Assembly: GCA_019635535.1 (NCBI GenBank)
Contig: JAHBZH010000001.1
Coordinates: 2,074,995-2,138,994, forward strand
Origin: Sphingomonas sp.
GTDB taxonomy: Bacteria > Pseudomonadota > Alphaproteobacteria > Sphingomonadales > Sphingomonadaceae
DNA: 64,000 nucleotides
Reading direction: 5' to 3'
In this document: piece by piece, positions 9,072-17,249 of the stretch
How positions within the stretch are numbered: position 1 is the stretch's first letter
How the letters are laid out: every line of letters begins with the position of its first letter
Translations under genes and position numbers: made by a program
The notes under the pieces: model-generated
Told to the model about the DNA's origin: nothing
The model's database searches: none
What the model saw: only the letters and a program-made list of their open reading frames with translations

Positions 9072-10447
9072 GGCGCTTTCTGCCCAAGAGCCTCATCGGC
9101 CAGATCGCGCTGGTGATGGCGGTCGCCTTGCTCGTCGCGCAGGCGATCAATTTCAGCCTGATCTTCACCGAGCGCCAGCGGGTCAGCCGCGCCCAGATCG
9201 AAGGGCCGGCGGCCAGCCGCTTCGTCATGACCGCGCAACGGCTCGCCGCCGCTCCGAGCGAGGAGATGAGCGAATGGCGCGAACGCCGGCGCCGCGGCCG
9301 CTATGTGCTGGGCGACGAAAGCGTGGTGCCGCCCGGGGTCAGCGATCCGGCCCTGGTCGCCCGGCTGCGTGAAAGCGCCGCAACGGTCGGTCTCACGCTG
9401 CGCGACGCGCGGGCCATATCGGGCGGCACGGTCGATCCGCCGCAACGGCTTCGCGACCGGCTTACGCCCGATCGTCGCGACCGGATGGAACGCCGGCTGG
9501 ATCGGCTGCAGACGCTGATCCTGTCGATCCAGCTCGAGGACGGACGCTGGGTCAATGCGCGGGTGGTGACGCCCCGGCCCAATCCCTGGCTGATGCTGCG
9601 ACCGCTGGCGGCGACACTGCTCACCTACGCGATCATTCTCGCCGCGATGCTGTTGATCGCGGCGCGGATCGCGCGGCCGCTGCGCGACCTCGCCGGAGCG
9701 GCGGACCGGTTCCGCGGCAATGGCGAGTCGCCGCAGGTCGAGCCGCGCGGACCGGCGGATGTCCGGCGCGCGATCCTGGCCTTCAACGCGATGAGCGCCC
9801 GCGTGGGCGCGATGCTGGACGAGAAGGACCGGATGCTGGGCGCGATCGGCCATGACCTCAGGACCCCGCTCGCCTCGCTGCGTATCCGCGCGGAGAGCGT
9901 CGAGCCGGAAGAGGAACGCGCGCGAATGATCGCGACGATCGAGGAAATGACCTCGATGCTGGACGACACGCTGGCGCTGGCACGTACCGGGCGCGGCGTG
10001 GAGCAATTGCGGGCGATCGACGTCACTGCCCTGGCCGACACCGTGGTCGAGGAATTCCACGCACTCGGCCAGCCGGTCGAGATGGCGGCTGGCGCGCGGG
10101 CGATCGCGCGTATCCAGCCAAATCTGATCCGCCGCGCGGTGCGTAACCTCATCGAGAATGCGGTCAAATATGCCGGCGCCGCACGCATAGCGGTGCGCGA
10201 GACGGACGACCGCGTCGTGATCGAAGTCACCGACGACGGCCCCGGCATCCCGGCATCCGAGCTCGCCAATGTCCAGGACGCCTTCTATCGGATCGAGCCC
10301 TCGCGCAGTCGCGAAACCGGCGGGTCGGGGCTCGGCCTCACCCTGGCCCGCGCCGCCGCGCAGGCCCATGGCGGCGATCTGGAACTGGCCAATCGCGCCG
10401 AAGGCGGCCTTGTCGCCCGCATCCTTTTGCCGCGCGGCCAACCCTGA
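9068..10447 (+). CDS. membrane sensor histidine kinase (HAMP type)
   Basis: A 459-residue partner of the preceding regulator, starting at a GTG that overlaps its stop (GTGA). It has two membrane helices (about residues 8-30 and 181-203) flanking a periplasmic domain that is notably Arg-rich (for example RERRRRGRY and DRRDRMERR), then HAMP, then the dimerisation domain with His262 in IGHDLRTPLASLR. The ATPase domain shows NLIENAVKYAG (N box), DDGPGIP (G1) and GGSGLGLTLA (G2). The layout is EnvZ-like. The ligand is unknown; the basic periplasmic domain would suit an anionic or envelope signal, which is speculation. Confidence 0.9.
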   Translation: MRRFLPKSLIGQIALVMAVALLVAQAINFSLIFTERQRVSRAQIEGPAASRFVMTAQRLAAAPSEEMSEWRERRRRGRYVLGDESVVPPGVSDPALVARLRESAATVGLTLRDARAISGGTVDPPQRLRDRLTPDRRDRMERRLDRLQTLILSIQLEDGRWVNARVVTPRPNPWLMLRPLAATLLTYAIILAAMLLIAARIARPLRDLAGAADRFRGNGESPQVEPRGPADVRRAILAFNAMSARVGAMLDEKDRMLGAIGHDLRTPLASLRIRAESVEPEEERARMIATIEEMTSMLDDTLALARTGRGVEQLRAIDVTALADTVVEEFHALGQPVEMAAGARAIARIQPNLIRRAVRNLIENAVKYAGAARIAVRETDDRVVIEVTDDGPGIPASELANVQDAFYRIEPSRSRETGGSGLGLTLARAAAQAHGGDLELANRAEGGLVARILLPRGQP

Positions 10448-10451
10448 AAGG

Positions 10452-10640
10452 TCAGCCTTCGGGCTGCACGGCGGGAAAGGACTTCACCTTGCGCTCGCCG
10501 CACCACAATTCGAGCGGCTTCGGCCCTAGATGGGCCTCGGCGCGGCCTATTGCCTGGGAATCGTCGGCAGCCTCGATCTCCTCGAAACCGATGAAGCGGC
10601 CGTCGGGAGCGTTCAACACATAAAGTCGATAATAGCTCAC
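10452..10640 (-). CDS. conserved small protein of unknown function
   Basis: A 62-residue soluble protein (MSYYRLYVLNAPDGRFIGFE...) with a mixed alpha/beta pattern, convergent with the kinase gene with only 4 bp between. The composition and third-base GC look like a true gene. The pattern (Y-x-L-Y-V-L start, a D-DS-QAI-A helix, a W-C-G turn, a short tail) is of a type I associate with small conserved proteins in sphingomonads, but I cannot name a family or function. No membrane segment or signal is visible. Confidence 0.65.
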   Translation of the reverse strand: MSYYRLYVLNAPDGRFIGFEEIEAADDSQAIGRAEAHLGPKPLELWCGERKVKSFPAVQPEG

Positions 10641-10746
10641 GACACATACCCCCGGCGCGAATCCCTACACCGATTCGCTCGCATGAGCTTGTGCCACGAA
10701 GCCGGCACACGCGACTTAAACGAGATTAGTTACCGCAGCGGACGCG

Positions 10747-10769
10747 AAAAGGAGCCGAAGCATGGCTCC
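10747..10769 (-). terminator. rho-independent terminator for EF-hand gene
   Basis: Read on the minus strand, GGAGCC, a 7-nt loop and GGCTCC form a short stem followed at once by TTTT (10750-10747). It lies 27 bp beyond the stop of the 10796-11404 gene. The stem is short, hence moderate confidence. Confidence 0.5.
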
Positions 10770-10795
10770 GGCTCCCCGTTCGCGCTCGTGCGAAA

Positions 10796-11404
10796 CTACT
10801 GGGCCTGGCTGCGACGCTCCTGAACGCGCTGCCGGACCTGCTCGCGCATCTGCTGACGCGCCTGCTGGCGCTCGGCGGCAGTCACAGTGCCGTCGCGATT
10901 GGCGTCGAGCCGATCGAAGCCGGCCAGCGCCCGCTCGCGCATCTGCTCGCGCGTGACATAACCTTGCTCGGCGAACATGCGTGCACCATGGGCCGCGCGC
11001 ATGTTCCGCATGCCCCGCATCGCGCGCATGCCCCGCATGTGCGCGGCGCGCTCGCCGGGCCCGGCCTGGGCGCGGCGTTCGGCCATGCGCTCGGCGCGCT
11101 GGGCGCGAGCCTGGGTCCATTCCTCGCGGGTGATGCTGCCGTCGCGATTGGCATCGAGCCGGTCGAACATCCGCTCGGCGCGCTGCGACCGGCGCTGCTC
11201 GCCATGCTGGCGCATTTCCTCGGGCGTCACCCGGCCGTCGCGGTCCGCGTCGAGTGCGGCGAAGCGCTGGTCGACGCGGTCGATCACTTGCTGGCGGGTG
11301 ACATCCGCATTGCGGTCGCGGCGCGGGCCGTCGCCCGGCTGGGCGAGGGCCGTGCCGGCGATGGCGAGCAGCGCGGCGCCGGCGGCGAGGCTGATCTTGT
11401 TCAT
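10796..11404 (-). CDS. exported EF-hand protein
   Basis: A 202-residue periplasmic protein with signal peptide MNKISLAAGAALLAIAGTALA. Three EF-hand calcium loops are clear: DADRDGRVTPEE (52-63), DANRDGSITREE (84-95) and DANRDGTVTAAE near 182-193; a degenerate fourth is possible. Between them lies a long Arg/Met/Ala-rich helix with repeated MRGMR-type motifs. It probably binds calcium; its partner is unknown. Phased GACA repeats about 70-100 bp upstream match those before the nearby response regulator, suggesting control by that two-component system. Start ATG at 11402-11404; longer in-frame extensions lack a signal peptide. Confidence 0.85.
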   Translation of the reverse strand: MNKISLAAGAALLAIAGTALAQPGDGPRRDRNADVTRQQVIDRVDQRFAALDADRDGRVTPEEMRQHGEQRRSQRAERMFDRLDANRDGSITREEWTQARAQRAERMAERRAQAGPGERAAHMRGMRAMRGMRNMRAAHGARMFAEQGYVTREQMRERALAGFDRLDANRDGTVTAAERQQARQQMREQVRQRVQERRSQAQ

Positions 11405-11471
11405 GAGACTTCCTTCCAAAGAGTCGGGATTGGGGTGATCCCGTCTATGGAAGGAGTCTGTCCCGCAAGCT

Positions 11472-11505
11472 TGTCGGCGACAACCGAAAAGTGTCGCAGA
11501 TTGTC
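11472..11505 (-). promoter_or_regulatory. 10-bp-phased GACA repeats upstream of EF-hand gene
   Basis: On the minus strand GACA begins at 11505, 11495 and 11475 (spacing 10 and 20), in blocks such as GACAATCTGC and GACACTTTTC. These resemble the repeats at 8283-8312. The set is 70-100 bp upstream of the 11404 start. Control by the 8352 response regulator is inferred. Confidence 0.5.
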
Positions 11506-11523
11506 TTGCCCGTCTGCCCGGCT

Positions 11524-13668
11524 TCAGAAGCTGATCCGCGCTGCGATCCGCAGATCCCGGCCTGCCAGCGGCACGAAATCCTTGGTGAAGGAGGCATGGC
11601 GGCGCGCCTCGACATCGAAGATATTGTCGGCCGACAGGATCAGGCTGGTCGGATTGTCCTCGCCCCAGGGCCGCCAGGTCAGCGACGCGTTGACCAGGGT
11701 GAAGCCCGCGGTCGGATTCTCGAAATCGCTGATCCTGTTCTGTGCGAAAGCGCGCTCCACCTCGACGCGCCCGTCGAACGCAGCCGAGCTGGCCTCGAGG
11801 CCGCCTTTCAGCCGCAGCGGCGGGATGCGAGGCGCCGGACCGCCATTGTCGGCGATCGTCGCGCGCACATAATCGGCGACGCCGTCCGCCGACAGGCGCC
11901 ACCCTTCATGGCGGGCGAGCACGATCGAACCGCCCAGCTCGAAGCCCCAATAGGTCGCGTCGCGCTGCAGGTAACGGAAGACCGGAAGATCGTCCTCCTC
12001 CTCGCCGGTGGCGAGCTGGAAGATGTAATTGTCAAACTTGCTGGCATAGAGCGTGGCGGTCAGCCGGTAGGCGCCGGTCTGCGCGCGCAGGAACAACTCG
12101 CCGCCCAGGCTGCGCTCGGTGGCCAGCGTCGGATCGCCCAGCTCGAATGCCTGGGTCGCGATATGCGGGCCGTCGGAGAACAGTTCCTCGGCCGACGGCG
12201 CGCGCGCGGCGCGGGACAGATTGGCCCCGAACCGGACATTGGGCGCGACCTCGTAGGAAGCACCCGCCGCCAGCGAAAAGGCGTCGAAGTTCCGCTCGAT
12301 CCCCAATGCGGACGCCCGCACCGAAGTGCGGTCGTAACGCAGCGCGCCTTCCACCTCGAACGGCCCCAGCTCGACTTCCTGGAGCGTGAAGAGGCCGATC
12401 TGCGACGTCGTGTTGGGCGGCACGAACGCCTCCTCGCCGATCGCGTTGAAGTCGCGCACGAAGAACTGGCCGCCGATCACGCCGCGCCAGCCGCCGCGAT
12501 TGTTCTGCACCGCTTCGAACCGGCCCTCCATGCCCTGGGTCCGGAATACGGTGCCGATCTCGGCGCCCTCGAATTCGGTATGCTCGTAATCGGCGGCGGC
12601 GAGCCGGACACGCAGGCGCTCCAGGAAGCCCTCGCCCAGCATCAGCTCGCCGCGCAGGTCGGCACGATATTGCCGCATCTGGATCGAGACGGCCTCCGCG
12701 CCATGATCTTCGTCGTCATGACCTTCATCGTCGTCGTCATGCGCATGTTCGGCGCCGGGCCGCATCGGCACGCCGTAGCGGCTGTCGAAGATTCCGAAGG
12801 AGACGCCGAGACTGCCGCGCTCGCGGATCAAAGCGAGGCCGGCGCCCGCCGTCCAGGTCTCCGTCGCGCTGTTCGGCAAACGGCCGCGCAGCCCGGCCAG
12901 CGCGCGCGCCTCGGCCGCTTCTTCCGGATGACCTTCCGCTTCCTCCTCGGCGGCGATCTCGAGCTGTTCGGCGCGCAGCTCCGGAGAGAGGACGAAGCCG
13001 CCGACGCGCATGTCGTCGCTGCGCCGATAGCTGCCATCGACATGCAGGACCACGCCGCCATCGCCGACGGGCAGATCGATGCCGGCGCCGGCGCTGCGCT
13101 CGTCCGCCGCCGAGCCGTAGGCGGCGACGCCATCGATATGGACGGGATCGTCCGGCACGGTGCGCGGGATGCGCCGGTCGAAGACGTTGACCGCGCCGCC
13201 GATCGCCTGGCCGCCGAACAGCAGCACCGCCGGCCCGTGCAGCACCTCGACGCGGTCGGCGGTGATCGGATCGATCGTCACCGCATGGTCGGTCGAGGTG
13301 TTGGAGACGTCGATCGAGCCGATGCCGTCCACCATCACGCGTACGCGCTCGCCCTGGAAACCGCGCAGCACCGGCCGCGACGAGCCGGGCGAAAAGGACG
13401 TCGCCGAAACGCCCGGCAGGCCGGCCAGCGTATCGCCGAGCTGCGGGCGGATGTTGCGGACGAGCGTGTCGCCCGACAGCGATACCGCGCCGGCGAGCAG
13501 ATCGAGATTGCGCACGAACGGCGCCGTGATGACGATCTCTCCGCCCTGATCCTCATGGACATGATCGCCGGCGCGCGACGCCTCGGGCGGGCGCTGGCCA
13601 GCCTCTTCGGCATAAGCGGGCGCAGCGACGAGCATGGAGGTGACGAGTAAGCAGGCAACGCGGCGCAT
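11524..13668 (-). CDS. TonB-dependent outer-membrane receptor, zinc (ZnuD-like) type
   Basis: A 714-residue receptor with signal peptide (…VAAPAYA, about residue 20), a TonB box EIVITA (44-49), a plug domain (about 55-165, with SSRPVLRGFQGERVRVMVDG and DRVEVLHGP) and a C-terminal beta barrel ending in Phe. Around residues 304-320 there is a His/Asp/Glu-rich external-loop segment (HAHDDDDEGHDDEDHG), and the N-terminus carries HVHED. Such loops are typical of zinc receptors like neisserial ZnuD. Two Zur-like palindromes lie 46-91 bp upstream of the start, supporting zinc uptake under zinc limitation. Another metal such as nickel or cobalt cannot be excluded. Confidence 0.9.
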   Translation of the reverse strand: MRRVACLLVTSMLVAAPAYAEEAGQRPPEASRAGDHVHEDQGGEIVITAPFVRNLDLLAGAVSLSGDTLVRNIRPQLGDTLAGLPGVSATSFSPGSSRPVLRGFQGERVRVMVDGIGSIDVSNTSTDHAVTIDPITADRVEVLHGPAVLLFGGQAIGGAVNVFDRRIPRTVPDDPVHIDGVAAYGSAADERSAGAGIDLPVGDGGVVLHVDGSYRRSDDMRVGGFVLSPELRAEQLEIAAEEEAEGHPEEAAEARALAGLRGRLPNSATETWTAGAGLALIRERGSLGVSFGIFDSRYGVPMRPGAEHAHDDDDEGHDDEDHGAEAVSIQMRQYRADLRGELMLGEGFLERLRVRLAAADYEHTEFEGAEIGTVFRTQGMEGRFEAVQNNRGGWRGVIGGQFFVRDFNAIGEEAFVPPNTTSQIGLFTLQEVELGPFEVEGALRYDRTSVRASALGIERNFDAFSLAAGASYEVAPNVRFGANLSRAARAPSAEELFSDGPHIATQAFELGDPTLATERSLGGELFLRAQTGAYRLTATLYASKFDNYIFQLATGEEEDDLPVFRYLQRDATYWGFELGGSIVLARHEGWRLSADGVADYVRATIADNGGPAPRIPPLRLKGGLEASSAAFDGRVEVERAFAQNRISDFENPTAGFTLVNASLTWRPWGEDNPTSLILSADNIFDVEARRHASFTKDFVPLAGRDLRIAARISF

Positions 13669-13713
13669 GACGGCTCCAAAGCTGAATTCACAATGTCGCC
13701 GCCGCTGCTATCC

Positions 13714-13735
13714 GATATGATACACTATATCAATC
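13714..13735 (-). promoter_or_regulatory. Zur-like operator 1 before zinc receptor
   Basis: An imperfect palindrome with core TGATA-CACTA-TATCA. Compared with the enterobacterial Zur consensus built on ATGTTATA-N-TATAACAT, about 16 of 21 specified positions agree by hand alignment. It lies 46-67 bp upstream of the TonB receptor start, where it could overlap a promoter. No zur gene is in the window. Confidence 0.55.
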
Positions 13736-13739
13736 CCGG

Positions 13740-13759
13740 GATGATGTTATATTGTCATC
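13740..13759 (-). promoter_or_regulatory. possible second Zur-like site
   Basis: Outer arms GATGA/TCATC surround a perfect Zur half-site ATGTTATA at 13744-13751; the other half is poor. Adjacent to the stronger site, it may allow cooperative binding. The 274-bp gap between the divergent receptor and beta-lactamase-like genes holds nothing else I recognise. Confidence 0.4.
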
Positions 13760-13942
13760 TGCTCGTCGCGCCGGGCCAACGGCTCGTCGATCCGTGCCGG
13801 CCCCGGACTGCAACCTTGCAACGCGCCGATTCGTCCTGCCGCGCCCAGAACACGGCTTGTCTCGATAAGTCGATGATTCATATGGTGGAAATACTTGGTT
13901 CTGTAACAATAGCGGCCAGGGCAAGGGCGTTTGGAGATGCGA

Positions 13943-15037
13943 ATGACGGGCGGGGCGGCATATTGGGCGCGCAGGATGCGCATGCTGGGGCTGGCAGGAC
14001 TGGCCCTTATCGCCACGACCCCTCATGCCAATTCCGCCCAGGCGCCTGCCCGCATGGCCGCGTCCGCCGAGGCGCCGACCCAGGCGCAACGCATTCTCGA
14101 CTCCCGCATCCGCGAACTTGGCCGCGGCTTCGACGGCGCCGTCGGCATCGCCGTGCGCGAGATCGACAGCGGCTGGACCGCCAGTTGGCGTGGCGAGGAT
14201 TATTTCCCGCAGCAGAGCGTCAGCAAGTTCTGGGTGGCGCTGGCCGCGTTCACGGCGATCGACGCCGGCATGCTCTCGCCGGACGACCGGGTGACGATCC
14301 GCCGCGAGGACCTGACCTTGTTCCACCAGCCCGTCGCGGCCGAGGTCGGCGCCAGCGGCTACACGACCAGCCTCGACAATCTGATCTTCCGCGCGATCAC
14401 GCAAAGCGACAACACCTGCAACGACAGCGTGCTGCGCACCGCCGGGGGGCCGGAGGCCGTCCGGGACATGCTGACGCGGCACAATCTCCAGGGCATCCGC
14501 TTCGGCCCGGGCGAGCGACTGATGCAGAGCCAGATCGCCGGCCTGCAGTGGCAGCCCGGCTATTCGGTCGGCCGCGCTTTCTACACCGCGCGCAGCGCCG
14601 TTCCCGAAAGCCGCCGCCGCGAGGCGTTTCAGGCCTATGTCGCCGATCCGATCGACGGCGCGACGCCGGTCGGGCTGGTGGACGGTTTGGCCCGGCTCCA
14701 GCGCGGCGAATTGCTGTCGCCGCGCTCGACCGCGCGGATGCTGTCGATCATGCAGCAGACCCGCACAGGGCGGCAGCGTCTGACCGGCGGCCTCGCTCCG
14801 GGCTGGCGGATCGGCCACAAGACCGGCACCGGCCAGGTGCTGGGCGCCACCCAGGCGGGCTATAACGATATCGGCATCCTCACCGCGCCGGACGGCCGCC
14901 ATTATGCCGTGGCGGTCATGATCGGGCGCACCTCCGCCCCGGTGCCGCAGCGCATGGCGCTGATGCAGGATGTGACCCGCGCGGTGATCGCCTATCATGA
15001 CAACCGAAGCGCGGGCGGCTTCGGCGGCAGCCGCTAA
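13943..15037 (+). CDS. class A beta-lactamase-like serine hydrolase
   Basis: A 364-residue exported enzyme (signal to about ANSA-QA). The serine beta-lactamase/transpeptidase-fold motifs are in order: SVSK (Ser92, Lys95), SDN in ITQSDNTCND, and KTG in GHKTGTGQ. This fits class A beta-lactamases and related hydrolases. I could not confidently assign the omega-loop Glu needed for deacylation, so resistance activity is unproven. The protein is longer than typical class A enzymes (about 290), mostly through N-terminal and C-terminal extensions. I chose ATG 13943 because GGAG lies 6 bases before it; ATG 13937 is also possible. It is divergent from the zinc receptor. Confidence 0.85.
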   Translation: MTGGAAYWARRMRMLGLAGLALIATTPHANSAQAPARMAASAEAPTQAQRILDSRIRELGRGFDGAVGIAVREIDSGWTASWRGEDYFPQQSVSKFWVALAAFTAIDAGMLSPDDRVTIRREDLTLFHQPVAAEVGASGYTTSLDNLIFRAITQSDNTCNDSVLRTAGGPEAVRDMLTRHNLQGIRFGPGERLMQSQIAGLQWQPGYSVGRAFYTARSAVPESRRREAFQAYVADPIDGATPVGLVDGLARLQRGELLSPRSTARMLSIMQQTRTGRQRLTGGLAPGWRIGHKTGTGQVLGATQAGYNDIGILTAPDGRHYAVAVMIGRTSAPVPQRMALMQDVTRAVIAYHDNRSAGGFGGSR

Positions 15038-15077
15038 GTCTGGCGGAGGCCGCGCCGCCGCGCCATAAGGTGCGCGT

Positions 15078-15656
15078 ATGGCGAGGCCCCAATCCCCCGA
15101 TTACGACAAACGGCGCGAGGCGATTCTCGAGGAGGCCGCGCACCTTTATGCGCGGCGCGGCTTCCCGGGCGCCTCGATCGCCGATCTCGCCAAGGCGGCG
15201 GGCACGTCCAAATCGCTGATCTATCATTATTTTCCGTCGAAGGACGACATTCTCCACGAGACGATGGCCGCGCATCTCGACGCGCTGGTGTCGGCGGCGG
15301 ACGACGCCACCCGCGCCGGCACCGCCGAGGACAAGCTGCGCGCCCTCACCCGCGCCTTCATGCGGCTCTATGTGGGCGCGCAGGACAGCCATAAGGTGCT
15401 GCTGAACGAGCTCGACAACCTGCCGCCCGCGCGGCGTGCCGAGGTGGTCGCCAAGCAGAGGCGGATCATCGCGGCGGTCGAAGCGCTGATGTGCGAATTG
15501 CGCGGCACGGACGCGGACGCGCTGCCGGTCGCCATGCTGTTCTTCGGCATGATCAACTGGACCCACACCTGGTTCCGCCCGGGCGGAACCCTCACCGCCG
15601 ACATGCTGGCGGACATGGCGGTCGCCATGGCGCTGAACGGCATTCAGCCGTCGTAA
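15078..15656 (+). CDS. TetR-family regulator, probable phenylacetate-cluster repressor
   Basis: A 192-residue repressor with an N-terminal helix-turn-helix (about 12-58: AILEEAAHLYARRGF, the GASIADLAKAAGTSKSLIYHYF block) and a C-terminal ligand domain. It is convergent with paaE (13 bp overlap) at the end of the paa cluster. A perfect GACCGATCGGTC palindrome sits at the paaA promoter, as expected for a TetR regulator released by phenylacetyl-CoA or a downstream CoA ester. The link is by position and operator type, not by sequence identity I can measure; PaaR is therefore a proposed name only. Confidence 0.85.
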   Translation: MARPQSPDYDKRREAILEEAAHLYARRGFPGASIADLAKAAGTSKSLIYHYFPSKDDILHETMAAHLDALVSAADDATRAGTAEDKLRALTRAFMRLYVGAQDSHKVLLNELDNLPPARRAEVVAKQRRIIAAVEALMCELRGTDADALPVAMLFFGMINWTHTWFRPGGTLTADMLADMAVAMALNGIQPS

Positions 15657-16720
15657 TCGAGCTCGACGCCGGCGCCTTTCGGCACGGACTGGCAGGTCAG
15701 CACATAGCCCGCCGCCACTTCCTCATCGGTGAGGCCGTAGCGTGCCGCCATCTCGACCTCACCGGAGACCACTTTTGCCCGGCAGGTCGCACAGACGCCC
15801 GCCTTGCAGGCGAAGGGCGCGGGCAGGCCGGCGAGCCGCGCGGAATCGAGGATGTTGCCCGCCGCCGCGTCGAACGGCACCCGGCGCTTGCGGCCGTCCA
15901 GCGTGACCGTCATCGCCAGCCCCGCCGCCTCGCGCGACAGCTCGGCGAGCTGGGCCTGCAAGGCTTCGGGCGGGCGATCGGCGGTGAAGCGCTCCAGGTG
16001 GATGCGCTCTTTCTCCACGCCCTTCGCCAGCAGTGCCTGCTCGGCGGCGTCCATCATCGGGCCGGGGCCGCAGATGAAGAAGGCGGCGGCATCTTCCGGA
16101 GCGATCAGCGTGCTCAGGATCTCGTCGCATTTGGCGCGATCGAGCATGCCGTTGAACAGATCGATATCCTCCGCCTCTTCGGCAAGGAAATGATGGACTT
16201 GCAGCCGGTCCATGAAACGGTTCTTGAGCTGTGCCAGCGCTTCCAGGAAGATGATCGAGCCGCTGTCGCGATTGCCGTAGAAAAGGGTGAAACGGCTCTC
16301 CGGCTCGGTCAGCAGCGCGGTCTTCAGCAGCGACATGACCGGGGTGATGCCGGAGCCGCCGGCGAAGCCGACATAATGATTGGCCGCCGCAGGATCGAAC
16401 TCCCAGGTGAAGCTGCCATGCGGCGGCATCACGTCGAGCCTGTCACCGGGCTTCAGATTGTCGTTCGCCCAGTTGGAGAAGGCGCCGCCCGCGATCCGCT
16501 TGACCGTAACGGTCACGCAGCCGTCCTGCGGCGCGACGCAGAGCGAATAGTTGCGGCGCAATTCTTCACCTGAAATCTGAGCTTTCAGCGTCAAATGCTG
16601 GCCGGGCTTGAATTTGAAGGCGTCGCGCAGCGCCTCGGGAATGGCGAAACGGATCGAACGGGCGTCCGCCGTCTCGTCGATCACATCGGCGATGGTGAGT
16701 TTGTGGAAACCGGCGCTCAT
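15644..16720 (-). CDS. paaE: phenylacetyl-CoA epoxidase reductase subunit PaaE
   Basis: A 358-residue reductase that passes electrons from NADPH through FAD and a 2Fe-2S cluster to the PaaABC(D) oxygenase. Seen: FAD-binding RNYSLCVAP (about 75-85), the NAD-binding GFAGGSGITPVMSLL block and FICGPGPMMD, then a C-terminal plant-type ferredoxin domain with Cys ligands in CKAGVCATC and a later YVLTC. The start ATG (16718-16720) lies just after the paaD stop, so it is the last gene of the paaABCDE operon. The length is normal. Confidence 0.95.
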   Translation of the reverse strand: MSAGFHKLTIADVIDETADARSIRFAIPEALRDAFKFKPGQHLTLKAQISGEELRRNYSLCVAPQDGCVTVTVKRIAGGAFSNWANDNLKPGDRLDVMPPHGSFTWEFDPAAANHYVGFAGGSGITPVMSLLKTALLTEPESRFTLFYGNRDSGSIIFLEALAQLKNRFMDRLQVHHFLAEEAEDIDLFNGMLDRAKCDEILSTLIAPEDAAAFFICGPGPMMDAAEQALLAKGVEKERIHLERFTADRPPEALQAQLAELSREAAGLAMTVTLDGRKRRVPFDAAAGNILDSARLAGLPAPFACKAGVCATCRAKVVSGEVEMAARYGLTDEEVAAGYVLTCQSVPKGAGVELDYDG

Positions 16721-16721
16721 C

Positions 16722-17249
16722 TCAATGGCACTTGAACAGGTCGAACGGCTCCAGGCAGGCGCGGCAGCGCCACAGGGCCTTGCAGGGGGTGGAGCCGAAG
16801 CGGCTGACCTCCTCGGTCTGGGTGGAGCCGCATTGCGGGCATTCGACCGCGCGCGTGCCGGCGGGCACGGGCGGCGCGATGCCATAGGCCTTGAGCTTGG
16901 CCCTGCCCGCCTCGCTGATCCAGTCGGTCGTCCAGGGCGGCGACAGCGTGGTCTCGATCGCGACGTCGGCGAAACCCGCTTCGTCGAGCGCGGCGCGGAC
17001 CATCGTCTCGATAACGAAGGTGGCGGGGCAGCCGGTATAGGTCGGCGTCAGCACCACGCGGTCCGGCGAGACGTCGCGGACGATGCCGAGATCGACGATG
17101 GAGACGACCGGGATTTCCGGATCTGGGACGGAGTCGAGGACGCGCCATATTTCGTCACCCCGGCGAAGGCCGGGGTCCAGACTCCCTTCAGCCTGTCGGG
17201 CTGGACCCCGGCCTTCGCCGGGGTGACGGATTTGGACTGCGGCTACCAT
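16722..17249 (-). CDS. paaD: phenylacetyl-CoA epoxidase maturation/electron-transfer subunit PaaD, with in-frame repeat insertion
   Basis: A 175-residue member of the PaaD family (DUF59/MIP18-like domain plus a C-terminal zinc or iron-sulfur domain). The core DSVPDPEIPVVSIVDLGI, the TYTGCPAT block and the Cys motifs CPQC, STPCKALW and CRAC are intact. The N-terminus is odd: residues about 8-33 (HPGEGRGP … LDPGLRRGDE) are translated from a 74-bp palindromic repeat inserted between the ATG and the conserved domain. No ATG, GTG or TTG follows in frame before the core, so the element is very probably translated. The ATG overlaps the end of paaC. Confidence 0.93.
   Translation of the reverse strand: MVAAVQIRHPGEGRGPARQAEGSLDPGLRRGDEIWRVLDSVPDPEIPVVSIVDLGIVRDVSPDRVVLTPTYTGCPATFVIETMVRAALDEAGFADVAIETTLSPPWTTDWISEAGRAKLKAYGIAPPVPAGTRAVECPQCGSTQTEEVSRFGSTPCKALWRCRACLEPFDLFKCH
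17154..17227. repeat. palindromic repeat family C, inside paaD coding sequence
   Basis: Perfect 27-bp inverted arms (17154-17180 and 17201-17227, core CCCCGGCGAAGGCCGGGG) separated by 20 bp. It encodes residues about 8-33 of PaaD in frame. Two relatives lie in convergent intergenic gaps at 55897-55980 and 57552-57617, where they may act as hairpin terminators. Confidence 0.9.

Noticed and set aside
11491..13650. A 719-codon open frame on the plus strand
   Set aside because: It is the shadow of the TonB receptor, whose signal peptide, TonB box, plug and barrel are clear on the minus strand.
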